From Perilla frutescens (taxonomy: Eukaryota > Streptophyta > Magnoliopsida > Lamiales > Lamiaceae): 64,000 bases of DNA. The notes beneath the pieces are model-generated. The model was not told where the DNA came from. It did not search any database and saw only the letters and a list, made by a program, of their open reading frames with translations. The position numbers and the translations under genes are program-made. The stretch lies in assembly GCA_026008535.1 (NCBI GenBank), contig BRKX01000018.1, forward strand, positions 17,058,088 through 17,122,087, read 5' to 3'. Every line of letters starts with the position of its first letter. Within the stretch, counting starts at the first letter, position 1. This document shows, one piece after another, positions 36,317-47,173 of this stretch.

Positions 36317-39300
36317 TTAGAGAAACAATTCTGGGTATTTTGCTTTCATCTTATCCTCGAGTTCCCATGTCGCTTCTTCCTGACCATGGTGACTCCATAG
36401 GATCTTAACTAGAGGAATAGACTTGTTCCTCAACTCCTGGACTTTTCGGTCCAAAACGGCTTCTGGTCTCTCTTCATAAGTTAGATCGGAATCTAACTCT
36501 ATCTTGTTGTGCTGAATCACATGCTTGGGATCAGACACGTATTTCCTTGACTGAGAAACATGAAATACGTTATGAACATTACCAAAACTGGGTGGTAATG
36601 CCAATCTATACGCCACTGAGCCTATCCACTCAAGGATCTCGTAAGGTCCTATAAAACGTGGTCGTAACTTTCCTTTTACGCCGAATCTTATTATTCCCCG
36701 GAAAGGAGATACTTTCAGGAAGACTTTGTCTCCTGTTGCAAATTATAGATCTGTACGGCGTTTGTCAGCATAAGACTTCTGCCGACTCTGGGCTTCTTGA
36801 ATCCTTTGACGGATTTTTCTGACAATTTCAATCATTTCTGACACTGAGTCTAGCCCAAGAATCCTTCTCTCACCCACTTCATCCCAGTAAAGTGGTGATC
36901 TGCACTTTCGCCCATACAACGCTTCGTACGGTGCCATATTGATGGTTGCCTGATAACTATTGTTATAGGCAAACTCAATCAACGCTAATATTTCCTCCCA
37001 GCTTCCACCCCTGTCTAGGACCACTATTCTCAACATGTCCTCTAATGTTTGGATCGTCCTCTCGGACTGACCATCTGTCTGTGGGTGAAACGCTGTACTG
37101 AAATTGAGTTGAGTTCCCAGCTCTTTCTGTAAACTAATCCAAAATCTCGAGGTAAACTTTGAATCTCTATCCGATGTTATCGACACCGAGACACCATGAA
37201 GGCGTACAATCTCTCTGACATAAATCTGAGCTAGCTTATTCGATCCATCCATAACTCGGATCGGAAGGAAATGAGCTGACTTTGTGAGCCTGTCAATAAT
37301 GACCCATATGGTCGTATTCCCTCGTCTTGACTTGGGTAAGCCTGTTACAAAATCCATCGCTATGTGTTCTCACTTCCACTCGGGAATCTCTAACGGTTGT
37401 AGCGCACCGTAAGGCCTCTGATGTAATGCCTTAACTTGTTGACACGACAAACATCGCTCAATATAGGAAGCTACGTCTCGTTTCATTCCTTCCCACCAGA
37501 ATTTCTGCTTCAAATCCTGATACATTTTCGTACTTCCTGGGCGTGCTGTATATGGAGTATCATGAGCCTCACTCATGATCTCATTTCTGAGCTCAACACA
37601 GGGTGGAACACATATTCTATCTTCATAAAGGATAGCATTATCTGATGCTTCCTTGAAGTTTTCTATTTTTCCCGATCTGATCTTCAAGTGCATCTCTTCC
37701 ATGGTTTGATCTTTTCTCTGTGCCTCAATTATCTTTTCTCGGAGATCTGGTACAACTACTAATGTTGCCACACGATATACAATCGTCTCAGGTGGGTAAA
37801 CCATCTCTAGCTGTAAGCTTTCAAAATCCTTGATGAGTTTCTCCTCCTGAGTAAGGAGAAATTCCAACCTGCTTGTCTTATGACTCAAGGCATCTGCTAC
37901 TACATTAGCCTTGCCTGGGTGGTAACTGATTCCACAGTCGTAGTCCTTTACCAATTCAAGCCATCTGCGCTGTCTCATATTTAGATCCTTCTGCTCGAAA
38001 AAGTAATTTAAACTCTTGTGATCTGTGAAAATCTCACACCTAACTCCGTATAGGTGGTGTCTCCAGATTTTCAAGGCATGCACTATTGCCGCCAATTCTA
38101 AGTCATGCGTAGGATAGTTCAACTCATGAATTCTTATCTGTCTGGACGCATACGCTATGACTTTGCCTTCTTGCATTAGGACACAGCCTAATCCATTCTT
38201 CGAAGCATCTGTATAAATCACAAATTCTTTATCATTGATCGGAATGGCTAAAACTGGCGCCGTAGTCAATCTTTTCTTAAGCTCCTGAAAACTTGCTTCG
38301 CATTCTTCTGACCACCGGTACTTGATTCCCTTCCTTAGCAATTGTGTCATTGGCCTAGCTATCTTGGAGAATCCTTCTATGAATCTCCTATAGTATCCCG
38401 CTAATCCCAAGAAACTTCTGATTTCGTTAGGAGTAGTTGGAGATTTCCATTCCTGCACTGCCTCTACCTTAGAGAGGTCCACTTTTATGCCTTCTGCTGA
38501 CACAATGTGCCCAAGGAACATTACTTCCTTTAGCCAAAATTCGCACTTGCTGAGCTTGGCATAAAGTCGTTCCGTTCTTAGTGTTTCTAACACTATCCTC
38601 AGATGCTCTGCATGATCTGATTCATTCTTAGAGTAGATGAGAATATCATCTATAAACACAAGGACAAACTGATCCAAAAATGGATGAAACACCCTATTCA
38701 TGAGATCCATGAATACTGCTGGGGCGTTTGTCAATCCGAATGGCATTACTGTAAACTCGTAATGACCATATCTGGTTCGAAAAGCTGTCTTGGGTATATC
38801 TTCTGACTTGATCTTCAACTGATGATACCCAGACCTTAGGTCAATCTTCGAGAATACATTTGCTCCCTTAAGCTGATCAAAAAGATCATCAATCCTTGGT
38901 AAAGGATACTTGTTCTTCAACGTCAGCTTATTCAGCTCACGGTAATCTATACATATTCTCAATGTGCCGTCTTTCTTTTTCACGAACAGGACTGGTGCTC
39001 TCCATGATGATGCACTAGGTCGGATAAAACCTAGGTCTAACAATTCTTGCAACTGAATTTTGAGTTCTTGTAACTCCTTTGGGGCTATCCTGTACGGAGC
39101 TTTGGAAATCGGGGCTGCTCCCGGTTCCAAATCTATTACGAATTCAACTTGTCGATTTGGAGGTAATCCTGGTAATTCCTTTGGAAAAACATCTGCAAAC
39201 TCTTGCACCACTGGAATATTTTCTATTGTCCTTTCTATATCGTCTACCTTGTTTAGATAAACCAGAAAAGCTTGATTTCCTCTCTTGATCATCTTCTTGG

Positions 39301-40867
39301 CTTGCAGCGCTAAAATTATTGGGGTGAACTTTCCCATTTCTATGCCGTGAAAACTTGCTGGCTCTTCTCCTGGAACTTGAAATGATATCTTCCTTTCATT
39401 GCATAGGATCGTGGCATGGTTTTCTGACAACCAATCCATCCCTAGGATTATATCGGTATCCCACATCGGTAGGACACTTAGATTATCGGCCTTAATCCTA
39501 GTTGTTCCCATGTCTATTTCTATGTTCGAGCAAATGTGAGTCGTAGTCATAGTTCCGCCAGTTGGTGTTAAAATCTTCTTCCTATGACTAGCTCGTTCAG
39601 TTTTAAGCTCTAACTTATCACATCATGCTTTTGAAATAAAGGAGTGTGATGCTCCAGTATCAAATAAAACAACTAAAGGCATGCCATGAAGTTTGCCCAT
39701 ACCGGTAAGATTACCTTTCTGCTTCCCTTTCCCGGAGGAACTGGGGTTCATCACATAAGACCTGGGATTTTCTTGCTGCATCTGCCTCTGCTGTTGTTGT
39801 TGGGGTTGCTGACTTTGTTGATCTGATTCCTTCAGGGCCTTAAGTTGCTAAGGGTTCCGTCCCTGTTGTGCTTTTGGGCATTGCCTCGCATAGTGACCTT
39901 CCTGGCCACAGTTATAGCAACTTGTGTTTCTGGCCTGACACATGCCTTGGTGGCGTTTGTGGCACCTTGGGCATAGAGGAATGTTAGGTTGTGATGGTGC
40001 AATTCTCCCCTGAGTAGGAGCACTCTGCTGGCCCTGCTGCCCATTTCCTTGCTAAGGCTTTTTGTAGTCTTGGTTCTTATTCTGGTTACCTCCATCATTC
40101 CACTTTCTCTTCCCTTGGAAGTTCTGTGATGGAGTCCTGGCTGGTGCTGGTGCTGAAGTAGGTGTTGGAGCTGATATTGGGGCCTTTATTTCTTCAGGCA
40201 TTACTGCCTCGATGTCTAATGCCCTGTTTAACGACTCGGCATAGGTCAGGTCTTCCCGACTTGCTAAAGATATGGCAATCTCATGCCTTAGTCCTAGTCT
40301 GAACTTAGATGCCATCTTCTCATCAGTATCGACCTAGAGAGGTGCATACCGTGACAACTCGTAGAATACCCGCTCGTACTCTATGACTGACATTTTTCCT
40401 TGCTTCAGAGTATGAAACTCTGCTTCCTTCTTGACTCTGAACGTCTTAGGAATATATTTGTCATAGAATCCAGTTTTAAACTGATCCCACATGTAAGCAT
40501 CAAACTGTTCCAGAGTCATGGTCCTTCAACGAGACTCCCACCAAAAATCTGTCGATCTATTAAGCTGGAATGTTACACAGGAGAGTCGCTCCTGGTTGTC
40601 ACATCGGAGAAAATTAAAAATCCTTTCCATGGATCTTATCCATGCTTCGACATCTGATGGATTTCCCGTTCCATTGAAAGTTGGAGGATTCTGCCTCAGA
40701 AAAAGCTCCTCTACTCTACGCTGTGGAGGTGGAGGAGGTGTCTGCTCTCTTTGCTCCTCCTGTCTTTCTTGTTCTTCTTCCTCCACTCTTTCCTGTCTTT
40801 CTTGCCTTGGAGGTCTCCCTCTAGGCCTATTTTGTCTTCCTCCTCGTGCTGCTCTGGGTGGTACCAT
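36317..40867 (-). pseudogene. Ty3 gag-pol polyprotein, one frame with seven stops
   Basis: This is a single 1517-codon frame from ATG at 40,867 with no frameshift. Domains: gag (about 1-300), CCHC zinc knuckle CYNCGQEGHYARQC from ~317, protease DTGA at ~403, RT with FIDDIL (first Asp ~740), RNase H YTDAS (~887), integrase zinc finger (CLSC ~1139) and catalytic core (IDRLTKSAHF, TSDRDSKF, QTDGQSERT), then a chromodomain-like end (VLDRKVQELRN..EEATWE). In-frame stops lie at 40526-40528 TGA, 40334-40336 TAG, 40052-40054 TAG, 39848-39850 TAG, 39623-39625 TGA, 37370-37372 TGA and 36743-36745 TAA. Each is one C-to-T or G-to-A transition from a plausible sense codon. The longest open part (37,370-39,550) holds the end of PR, RT, RNase H and the integrase zinc finger. 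Confidence 0.95.
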
Positions 40868-41281
40868 TCTGCAATTTATAATTTCAAATTATAATTAATA
40901 ACTAAGTCAGTGCCTACTAGCGTATAAATAACTCATGCTTTAACTGATCCTTAACATATCTTGAGCATGTAGAACACTTTTAGAACTTTAAAGCATAGAT
41001 CAACAGTCTTCCGAGCTTAAGTATATATACATATAAGGGAAAATCGCCTCAAAGAGGTCTTACAAGTACATTTCTCCTGCATGGATGCTACAAAAACCAA
41101 CCATGCATGGACGACAGAATGCTTACAAGCTAACGCATTCCTGTCTCAAAAGTGGGGATGCCTAAATCCCAAGAATGGTTCTCTAGGGAACACATTCAAC
41201 TACTGTAATGTACACAACAACTAGATCATCCTGATACAAAATACGCCTAACATAGCACAAAAACTAAACTATCCAGACGAG

Positions 41282-42049
41282 CTACTGGCCGTCTGACCAT
41301 CCTGGATCTCCTGAGGGGTCATGTCCCTCCTCTGGCTGTGAAGCCTCCGAGGGCTCCTCCTCCTCTATCACCAGTGCTAGACCGTCTGCAGAAGCTGCAT
41401 CTCCTTCCTCAACTCTCTGGTAGCGCACCTCGTGCACAACCTCTATGATCCTCTTCGGAGGATCTGCCACTGCCTGGCGCTTCCTGGGATGAAGCTCATC
41501 ATCTGAGTCTCTCGAGACTGCTTCCCTTACTTGCGAGGGTCCCACCTCATGATCATTCCTGCACCTCTGATGAGGCAGGAGCTCAGCATCTAACCGCACT
41601 GCTGGCTCCGGAGATGGTGCTGCGTGTGCCGCTAAAATAGGAGGAATGCGACGATCATAAACTCCCCTAGGTGGCTCATCCCTAAGAAGGTAGCCCTGTA
41701 TCTGAGCATATGGGCCTGAAGGGGGTGCACGCTCTGTCAGGTACTGGTGCATAAGTAGGGCGATGAACTCGGACAGATTCGCTATTAACTCAAAAGTCTC
41801 TGAGTGCTGGCATATATAAAAATAGGAGGCCTCTGATGCCCATCCTCGCCACTATGGTGGAAGCACTCTCAGCAGGCGCTGGATACCTTCCACATCTCTG
41901 AGCCTTGCATGCACCCATAGCTTGTGGTAGCGTGCCAGGAACTCTACTAACGTATCCCCATGCTCCGGCTCACAAGCCCTAAACCATATGACATACTGTG
42001 CAACTGATATGGGCACACTCTTCCTGGGCGTACATATCTGTCTCGCCAT
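41282..42049 (-). pseudogene. Additional ORF upstream of gag, one stop codon
   Basis: A 256-codon frame (stop included) in the same orientation as gag-pol starts MARQICTPRKSVPISVAQYV at 42,049. It is cut once by TAG at 41,852-41,854 and otherwise runs open to 41,282. The N-terminal part is helical and gag-like in style (WFRACEPEHGDTLVEFLARYHKLW). The C-terminal part is acidic with a basic cluster (HPRKRQ). The protein-like composition on both sides of the stop argues that it was a real gene. I recognise no family. It is separated from gag by ~415 bp, so it would need its own initiation or splicing. Confidence 0.6.
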
Positions 42050-42301
42050 CTGAAATATAAAGGAGATTTCTCATGAGAAACTCATTTATATAAGCACGCC
42101 TGATAAAACATGCATACAACAGCAATATGACTCTCTGATCTAATATACTGAACTGAACTCCTGACCGAACTACAAGATCACTATACAAACTGAAAATTCA
42201 AACCTCTCTCAAAACTAAAGGAAAATAATTCCCACACTCAAAATTGCACTAAGATGAGTTCTTAATGATGAACTCTCTGACTTAGAACATTTCCTAAGTC
42301 T

Positions 42302-42586
42302 ATTTTCGAGACGCTGACTCGAAAATTTTAACTGCTCTTGAACATCCTTGAATGATCTTTGAAAATTCTGATCGATTCTCAAAATTCTGCTAAGCCATCT
42401 CGAACTCTTGCACTCTAGTTCGAGACGCTAACTCAAAATACTACTGATTTATCTCGAGACGCTGACTCGAGATAAAAAAAAATTTCTGAGGGATCTAGTT
42501 CGAGAAGCTGACTCGAACTAACATACCCAAGATTCTATCTTAACGACTTCTGAACTGATTTATTTTGAGATGCGGACTCAAAATAA
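42302..42586 (-). repeat. Array of hairpins with a near-constant 7-nt loop and covarying stems (Ty3 leader)
   Basis: Plus-strand coordinates, left arm / loop / right arm: 42302-42310 / acgctga / 42318-42326 (9 bp perfect); 42416-42424 / acgctaa / 42432-42440 (8 of 9 including one G-U in the minus-strand RNA); 42448-42458 / acgctga / 42466-42476 (11 bp perfect); 42496-42504 / aagctga / 42512-42520 (9 bp perfect); 42560-42569 / atgcgga / 42577-42586 (10 bp perfect). A degenerate sixth lies at 42600-42620. Stem tops share GAG/CTC, but lower stems differ between units while staying paired. The array sits between the PBS and the extra ORF, in the transcribed leader. Confidence 0.85.
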
Positions 42587-43160
42587 TTTTTGTTCGAAAT
42601 TTCGAAATGCTAACTCGCAAACCTTACTGAAATAAGAACTTGATACATCAGTTACTGGAATTGGAACCCCTGATCATCATGCCTCCTAAAACTGGATCTG
42701 ATTCTGAAACTTGTCTTTTTCCTTCAGGTTCTTGAATTTGCTGAATTTCTTCATTAGGTTCCACTTGCTGAGTTTTTTTTTTCTTAAATGAAAGCCAACT
42801 TAAAGGGAACTAAGGCAATCTAGATTCCTCTAAATTCCTCTACGTTCTCTGAGGCTTAAATTCATGGAAACAACCTGATAATAATTAGATCACTATGATC
42901 TAAACTGCATGCTCATTATAAAAATAATAGCACGAAATTCTTACAGTCTAATTTATCTGAAATTCGACTGTACTTGAAGTCGGACTTATCAAAAGCCTGA
43001 AATAACTGAACTTTTGCAATTATCTGAACTGCAAAACTGGAATCTGGCAACCTTTGTCCCTTCTTAGCTGCTGCTTCGTGAGCTTGCCTCAACGAAATAA
43101 AAATCATTGAAACTCTTTTTAAACATAAAGGGGCTTTAATAAACATTTTTCTGATGCACA

Positions 43161-43318
43161 ACTTTTGCCAATCCCTGATTGGTCTTACAAAACTTTTGCC
43201 AATCCCTGATAGGTCTTACTGAAAAATTTTATAAAATTGCCAACGTCTCGATGGCCTGAACTGAATGATTTTATAAATTTTTTTTCCAACATCTGGATGG
43301 CCTGATCTGAATACTGAA
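43161..43318. repeat. Short tandem repeats in the Ty3 leader
   Basis: ACTTTTGCCAATCCCTGAT-type units repeat at 43,161 and 43,192 (period 31). A second pair sharing CCAAC-TCT-GATGGCCTGA-CTGAA follows at about 43,238 and 43,286. Their role is unknown; they lie just downstream of the primer-binding site in element orientation. Confidence 0.75.
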
Positions 43319-43452
43319 ATTTGACAATTCCATACCTTTCTTTGGTTGAGCTTAATGTGAGGGAGTGCTGAGAGTTGTTAACTGATCACTGAACAGTCTA
43401 AGGAACAATCTTAGACTTCACTTGAAAAGAACTTAGAGCTCAGAGAAAACCT

Positions 43453-43465
43453 GGCTCTGATACCA
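43453..43465 (-). other. Primer-binding site of the Ty3 element (initiator Met tRNA type)
   Basis: In element orientation TGGTATCAGAGCC follows the 5' LTR after three bases. This is the classic plant Met-initiator tRNA complement. Confidence 0.93.
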
Positions 43466-43468
43466 CTC

Positions 43469-45969
43469 TGTCACGACCCCACATTAATATCTGATTAATA
43501 TGAAGTGTGACTGGTACGACTCGATCCCAATGAAGGATGGATCAAGGTGCGAACCAGAAATAATTAAATAAAGGAATAAACTACCGTATTCCAGGAACGA
43601 TAATTTACTGTGAACTCTAATTCATAACTGAGTTTCAATTCACAAGATATAACTGAATAAATAATACCTCAGAGTAGCAAAAAGGTATCATCGAGTTCAA
43701 GACATACTGAAGACTTGACTCGGTTATACTAAAGTAGCGGAAGCAAAATAACATACCGAAATACAGGAAATATTCTGAGTCCTGTACAAAGTAACTTTCT
43801 TTCCCAGCACTTCACCCTGCACCATCAACCCTCAACCTGCACATTTAAAAAAAAACAAACATACAGGGCTGAGTACAAGTATACTCAGTGAACACATTGC
43901 CAAAAATATCATAATACATATCTGATATTATGAACGTTCATCAAAACTATTTTATCATCATGCATCATCTGAGTAAACACACATGGGTTTTTATCTGAAA
44001 AGGCCCTATGTTTTACTAAATCATTTTCTGTCTTTGCGCGCGCTTTTCTGTTGTATGATCATCCATATCCCAACTGTGTGCCAAGGAATAGCTCCGCTCA
44101 GCCTTTTCCGCACATGTCGAGGAATAGCTTCGCTCAGCCTTTTCCACGAATACATATCTGAACTAAACTCCGAGGAATAGCTCCGTTCAGCCTTTTCCAA
44201 GGACGTTTAGCACCGTCGATGTCTTAGTCAAGAATAGCTCCGCTCAGCCTTTCTCTCTTCCTAATATCACCGACCCAAGTGTACACTAACCTCGGTTAAC
44301 ATGCTAAGTTAGCACGAGGCCCGATCGATTTAACAGTTAGAAACCCCTTGCGAGCTAACTAAATACGGATAAGGATATCATACAAAACAAATATTTTATG
44401 CATGACAATCATTTATTTGCATCAGAATAATTAACTGCGGATGAGTAAAAACTCAAATCAATATTTGGACTAAGAGTCCATTGAAAAGAAAGCCCACCTT
44501 TCACCGACGTTTTAATTACTGCAGCTGCTAATTTCCCACCGGTCTTATCCGTTGCGGATCTGCTGGCCTTTAGTAGATAAAAATACACTTAGCATGTTGA
44601 TCCAAATCCGATAGGACTCAACATGAAACGAAGGCCTATTAGGGTCTAGTATCCGTTCTAAATTTTATCTTAGCTTAAGGGTTATTCTCAACCCTAGCTA
44701 TTATACATATTAAGGCATACATCATCATCATTTAAGGTATCAACAATACCTTAACATCATCGCAATTAGATTCTAGCAACAAAATCAACATTAAGCCCAT
44801 AGACTAAACATGGTTCCGCACAACGTCTATCTTTACAAAATTATCTGATTTGACTCACTAAGGTACAGGGATTGTACCATATACCAATGGAAAACCACGG
44901 GAGTCTAGTTTATGGATAAATTTACGGTGACTTAAGATGATAAATAACGAAAAAGTTATGATCATTTTACTAAAAGGTGGCAGAATTGCCAGAATTTCCG
45001 AAATCAAACACGTGACCTGATTTTGAAGATTTTTCACGATCGATTCAGGAAGAGTTACGGACTGAGATATATACCATTAGAAAGCCACGGAAGTCTAGAA
45101 TTTTTAAAAATTTATAGTGGCTTAAGATGATAACAAATGAAACGGATATACCCGTTTTACCAAAAGGTAGCGAATCTGTCCCGAATTTCCGAAACAGAAT
45201 ACATGACCTAACTTCGCCGATTTTTCATAATTTACTCAGAATGAATTAGAGAATGAGACCTATACCATTAGAAAGCCACTTAAGTCTAGTTTCCGGAAAA
45301 ATTTACGGTATCTCAATCCGATGAAAAACGAGGGAGTTATGCTCATTTAACCGGAGGGTGCCGAGTCTGCCAACAATCGAGCGCGGATGCGCGGAATTGA
45401 GGCCGAGAGCGACGACAGCCATGAAAACTCAAAACCCAAGCTTTCAACTCAACAAAACACATCTAAAAACTCATCCCAACATGCCTATGCATTAATCCAT
45501 TCAATATCATCTAGTATGCTTCAAAATCATAAATAAAACACAAACTAAACATATATATTGACGCCAAAAGCTGGAAACATGCATCAATATAACTTAGAGA
45601 ATATTTGATTCTCTTAACTTGAGCATCTCGTTTAAATTATCTGAATTTAAACAATTGCATGACTGGAGAATATCTGAGTCTCCCAGTCTTGAAATTAATT
45701 ATCGGAATATTTGATTCACGATAATCACGCACCGTAAATAAAATAGGAATCGAATTTATCTGAAATTACGATTCCGGCTTTCCATATAGAAAAGGAAATT
45801 AAACCCTAACTGAAATAATAATTAACCCACCTATGGGAATTAATTATCCTTGAATTCCATGGAACTTAACGGATACTTCCGACCCTAATCTGACTGAAAA
45901 TTACTATACTAAATAGTAATTGCAACAATTTACTGCAGTTAAGCAGTTATTAATTTACGGGGTATTACA
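43469..45969 (-). repeat. 5' LTR of the Ty3 element (2501 bp, internal 535-bp deletion)
   Basis: Colinear with the 3' LTR except for loss of the equivalent of 35,364-35,898. The junction is at 45,591-45,595, where AACTT, present at both deletion borders in the 3' LTR, occurs once. The length difference, 535 bp, is fully explained by this event. The lost piece includes the likely TATA box and start site. Confidence 0.95.
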
Positions 45970-45974
45970 TTGTT
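45970..45974. repeat. Target-site duplication TTGTT (right)
   Basis: Exact copy of 33,232-33,236 at the right end of the Ty3 insertion. Confidence 0.93.
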
Positions 45975-46218
45975 GAATTGAAAACAACGATCACATTCAT
46001 GCGTTGCAGGAAGCGAGATTCCCTCAGCTTAGAACTTTGAGTGCAGAGCAGCAAACGAAGCTAAAAAGTAGCTTTGTTCACTTCGATGATCCTAGCTTCT
46101 GCGAGTGGATGCGGAGCTTCAAAGTGTCACTCTCGGAACCGAGCTGAAATCGCATGTTTTTTGATGGATTAGATGATTTATTTTAATATGTTAAAACCAG
46201 CAATGTGAAAATTCAATG

Positions 46219-46550
46219 TTGTATGGGATTGATGCCCAGGTATGTATACATTTTACTATAATCATTCTTCAAACTGATACATATATCTTAACACTTTCTC
46301 TGTGCTGTGTTGTGCTTAATCAGATGCTACGACACGTTGGAGTTTATACCATGCGCCTCATGACCAATAACCCTGCCAAATTTACTGGTCTCAAGGGCTA
46401 TAGCTTAGCAGTTGTTGGGCGCGTTCCTGTACTCACCCCCATCACAGAGGACAATAAGCACTATCTGGAAAAAAAAATGCGTTAAGATGGGTCATGTATA
46501 TGGATATGATCTACAAGGCCAACCCCAAGTGCCCTTGTCTTAATTCATCA
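46219..46550 (+). pseudogene. RIBA: RIBA fragment, C-terminal GTP cyclohydrolase II exons
   Basis: A short exon piece (to 46,239, YGIDAQ|GTATGT) is followed after an 84-bp intron by 46,324 onward. It encodes VGVYTMRLMTNNPAKFTGLKGYSLAVVGRVPVLTPIT, the well-conserved C-terminal region of GTP cyclohydrolase II in plant RIBA. A poly-A run near 46,470 shifts the frame and creates a stop at 46,483; the family's KMGHVYG motif continues in another frame. It pairs with the DHBP-synthase fragment at 32,112; the rest of RIBA is missing. Confidence 0.8.
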
Positions 46551-47173
46551 AATCTAATCAAGAGCCACCACAGTGAATCTTTACACAGATGCATTTCATT
46601 TTTACTTTATATGAAACACTATTCTGTTGAAAAGTTGAGTGCACTGTAGAGAAACTTAGCACTGCAAATGATTCAAATTTCATTACTCTTTCCAACTCAT
46701 ACTGTACATTTTTATTATGGTGACAATAAAATGCAAATATATCTTCATACTACAAAAAGACCAACACAAGAAAAGTTGCTCAAATGGAAGGTTTTTTGTT
46801 AGCAGAATAAGCAACTTTAAACTGCACAAAAAATACAATCAGAAGGTTTGATTTCGACAAAACATGCAAACCTGCATCCATCTTAATCTTGTATACTATA
46901 CTAAGAATTGTATTCTCCTGAGAATAGTGCTCTCACAGCTGAACTTGTATTACAATCTTCCCCACATCTTTACTTTCTACACACACATTTGTAGTTATGA
47001 AAGATCATTATCATAAATTCAATGAGATTATAGGTAGGGAACACGAGTTTTTACAAGACAAGTCAACATCGAGATACTCCAAATCAAATCAAATAAGAAA
47101 CTACAAAATCCCAAAAAAAATTCAAGCTGCTGTACCAAATACAATTATATCTAATTTAAAATCAAACACAAAC

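Larger units (their letters stand above)
33237..45969 (-). mobile_element. Ty3/gypsy chromovirus LTR retrotransposon, probably Tekay/Del clade
   Basis: This is a full-length 12.7-kb insertion on the minus strand with LTRs (TGTAATACC..GTCGTGACA), an initiator-Met-type PBS, a polypurine tract, a 5-bp target duplication, and a gag-PR-RT-RNaseH-IN-chromodomain order in one frame. LTRs of ~3 kb and a chromodomain-like C-terminus suggest Tekay/Del; a tree of RT would decide. An extra ORF and a hairpin-rich leader lie upstream of gag. By hand I count about 20 substitutions between the LTRs over ~2.5 kb, so insertion is recent. Coding stops and a truncated 5' LTR make it non-autonomous. Confidence 0.95.
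32889..46147 (+). pseudogene. Two terminal exons of an unidentified host gene, split by a retrotransposon
   Basis: Exon 32,889-33,005 (39 codons; GAELVAQEGKSAAALAACR..) has a good acceptor (TTGTCCAG) and donor (AAG|GTAAC). Exon 46,010-46,147 (GTTGCAG acceptor; EARFPQLRTLSAEQQ.. ending SLSEPS-stop) follows in phase. The peptide is acidic, helical and clearly protein-like; I do not recognise the family. The intron, originally about 265 bp, holds the 12.7-kb Ty3 element. No upstream exons were found, so this is probably a gene fragment carried with the RIBA pieces rather than a whole gene. Confidence 0.6.

Noticed and set aside
39832..40098. Minus-strand ORF overlapping the gag zinc-knuckle region
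   Set aside because: It lies in another frame than the zinc knuckle and protease; it is a shadow of gag.
42302..42620. CRISPR-like array
   Set aside because: The repeats are short palindromes with varying stems and irregular spacing inside a plant retrotransposon leader; there are no unique spacers of constant length.
33751..44180. Identical 65-codon ORFs at 33,751 and 43,983
   Set aside because: They are the same antisense stretch of the two LTRs; repeats there explain the open frame.
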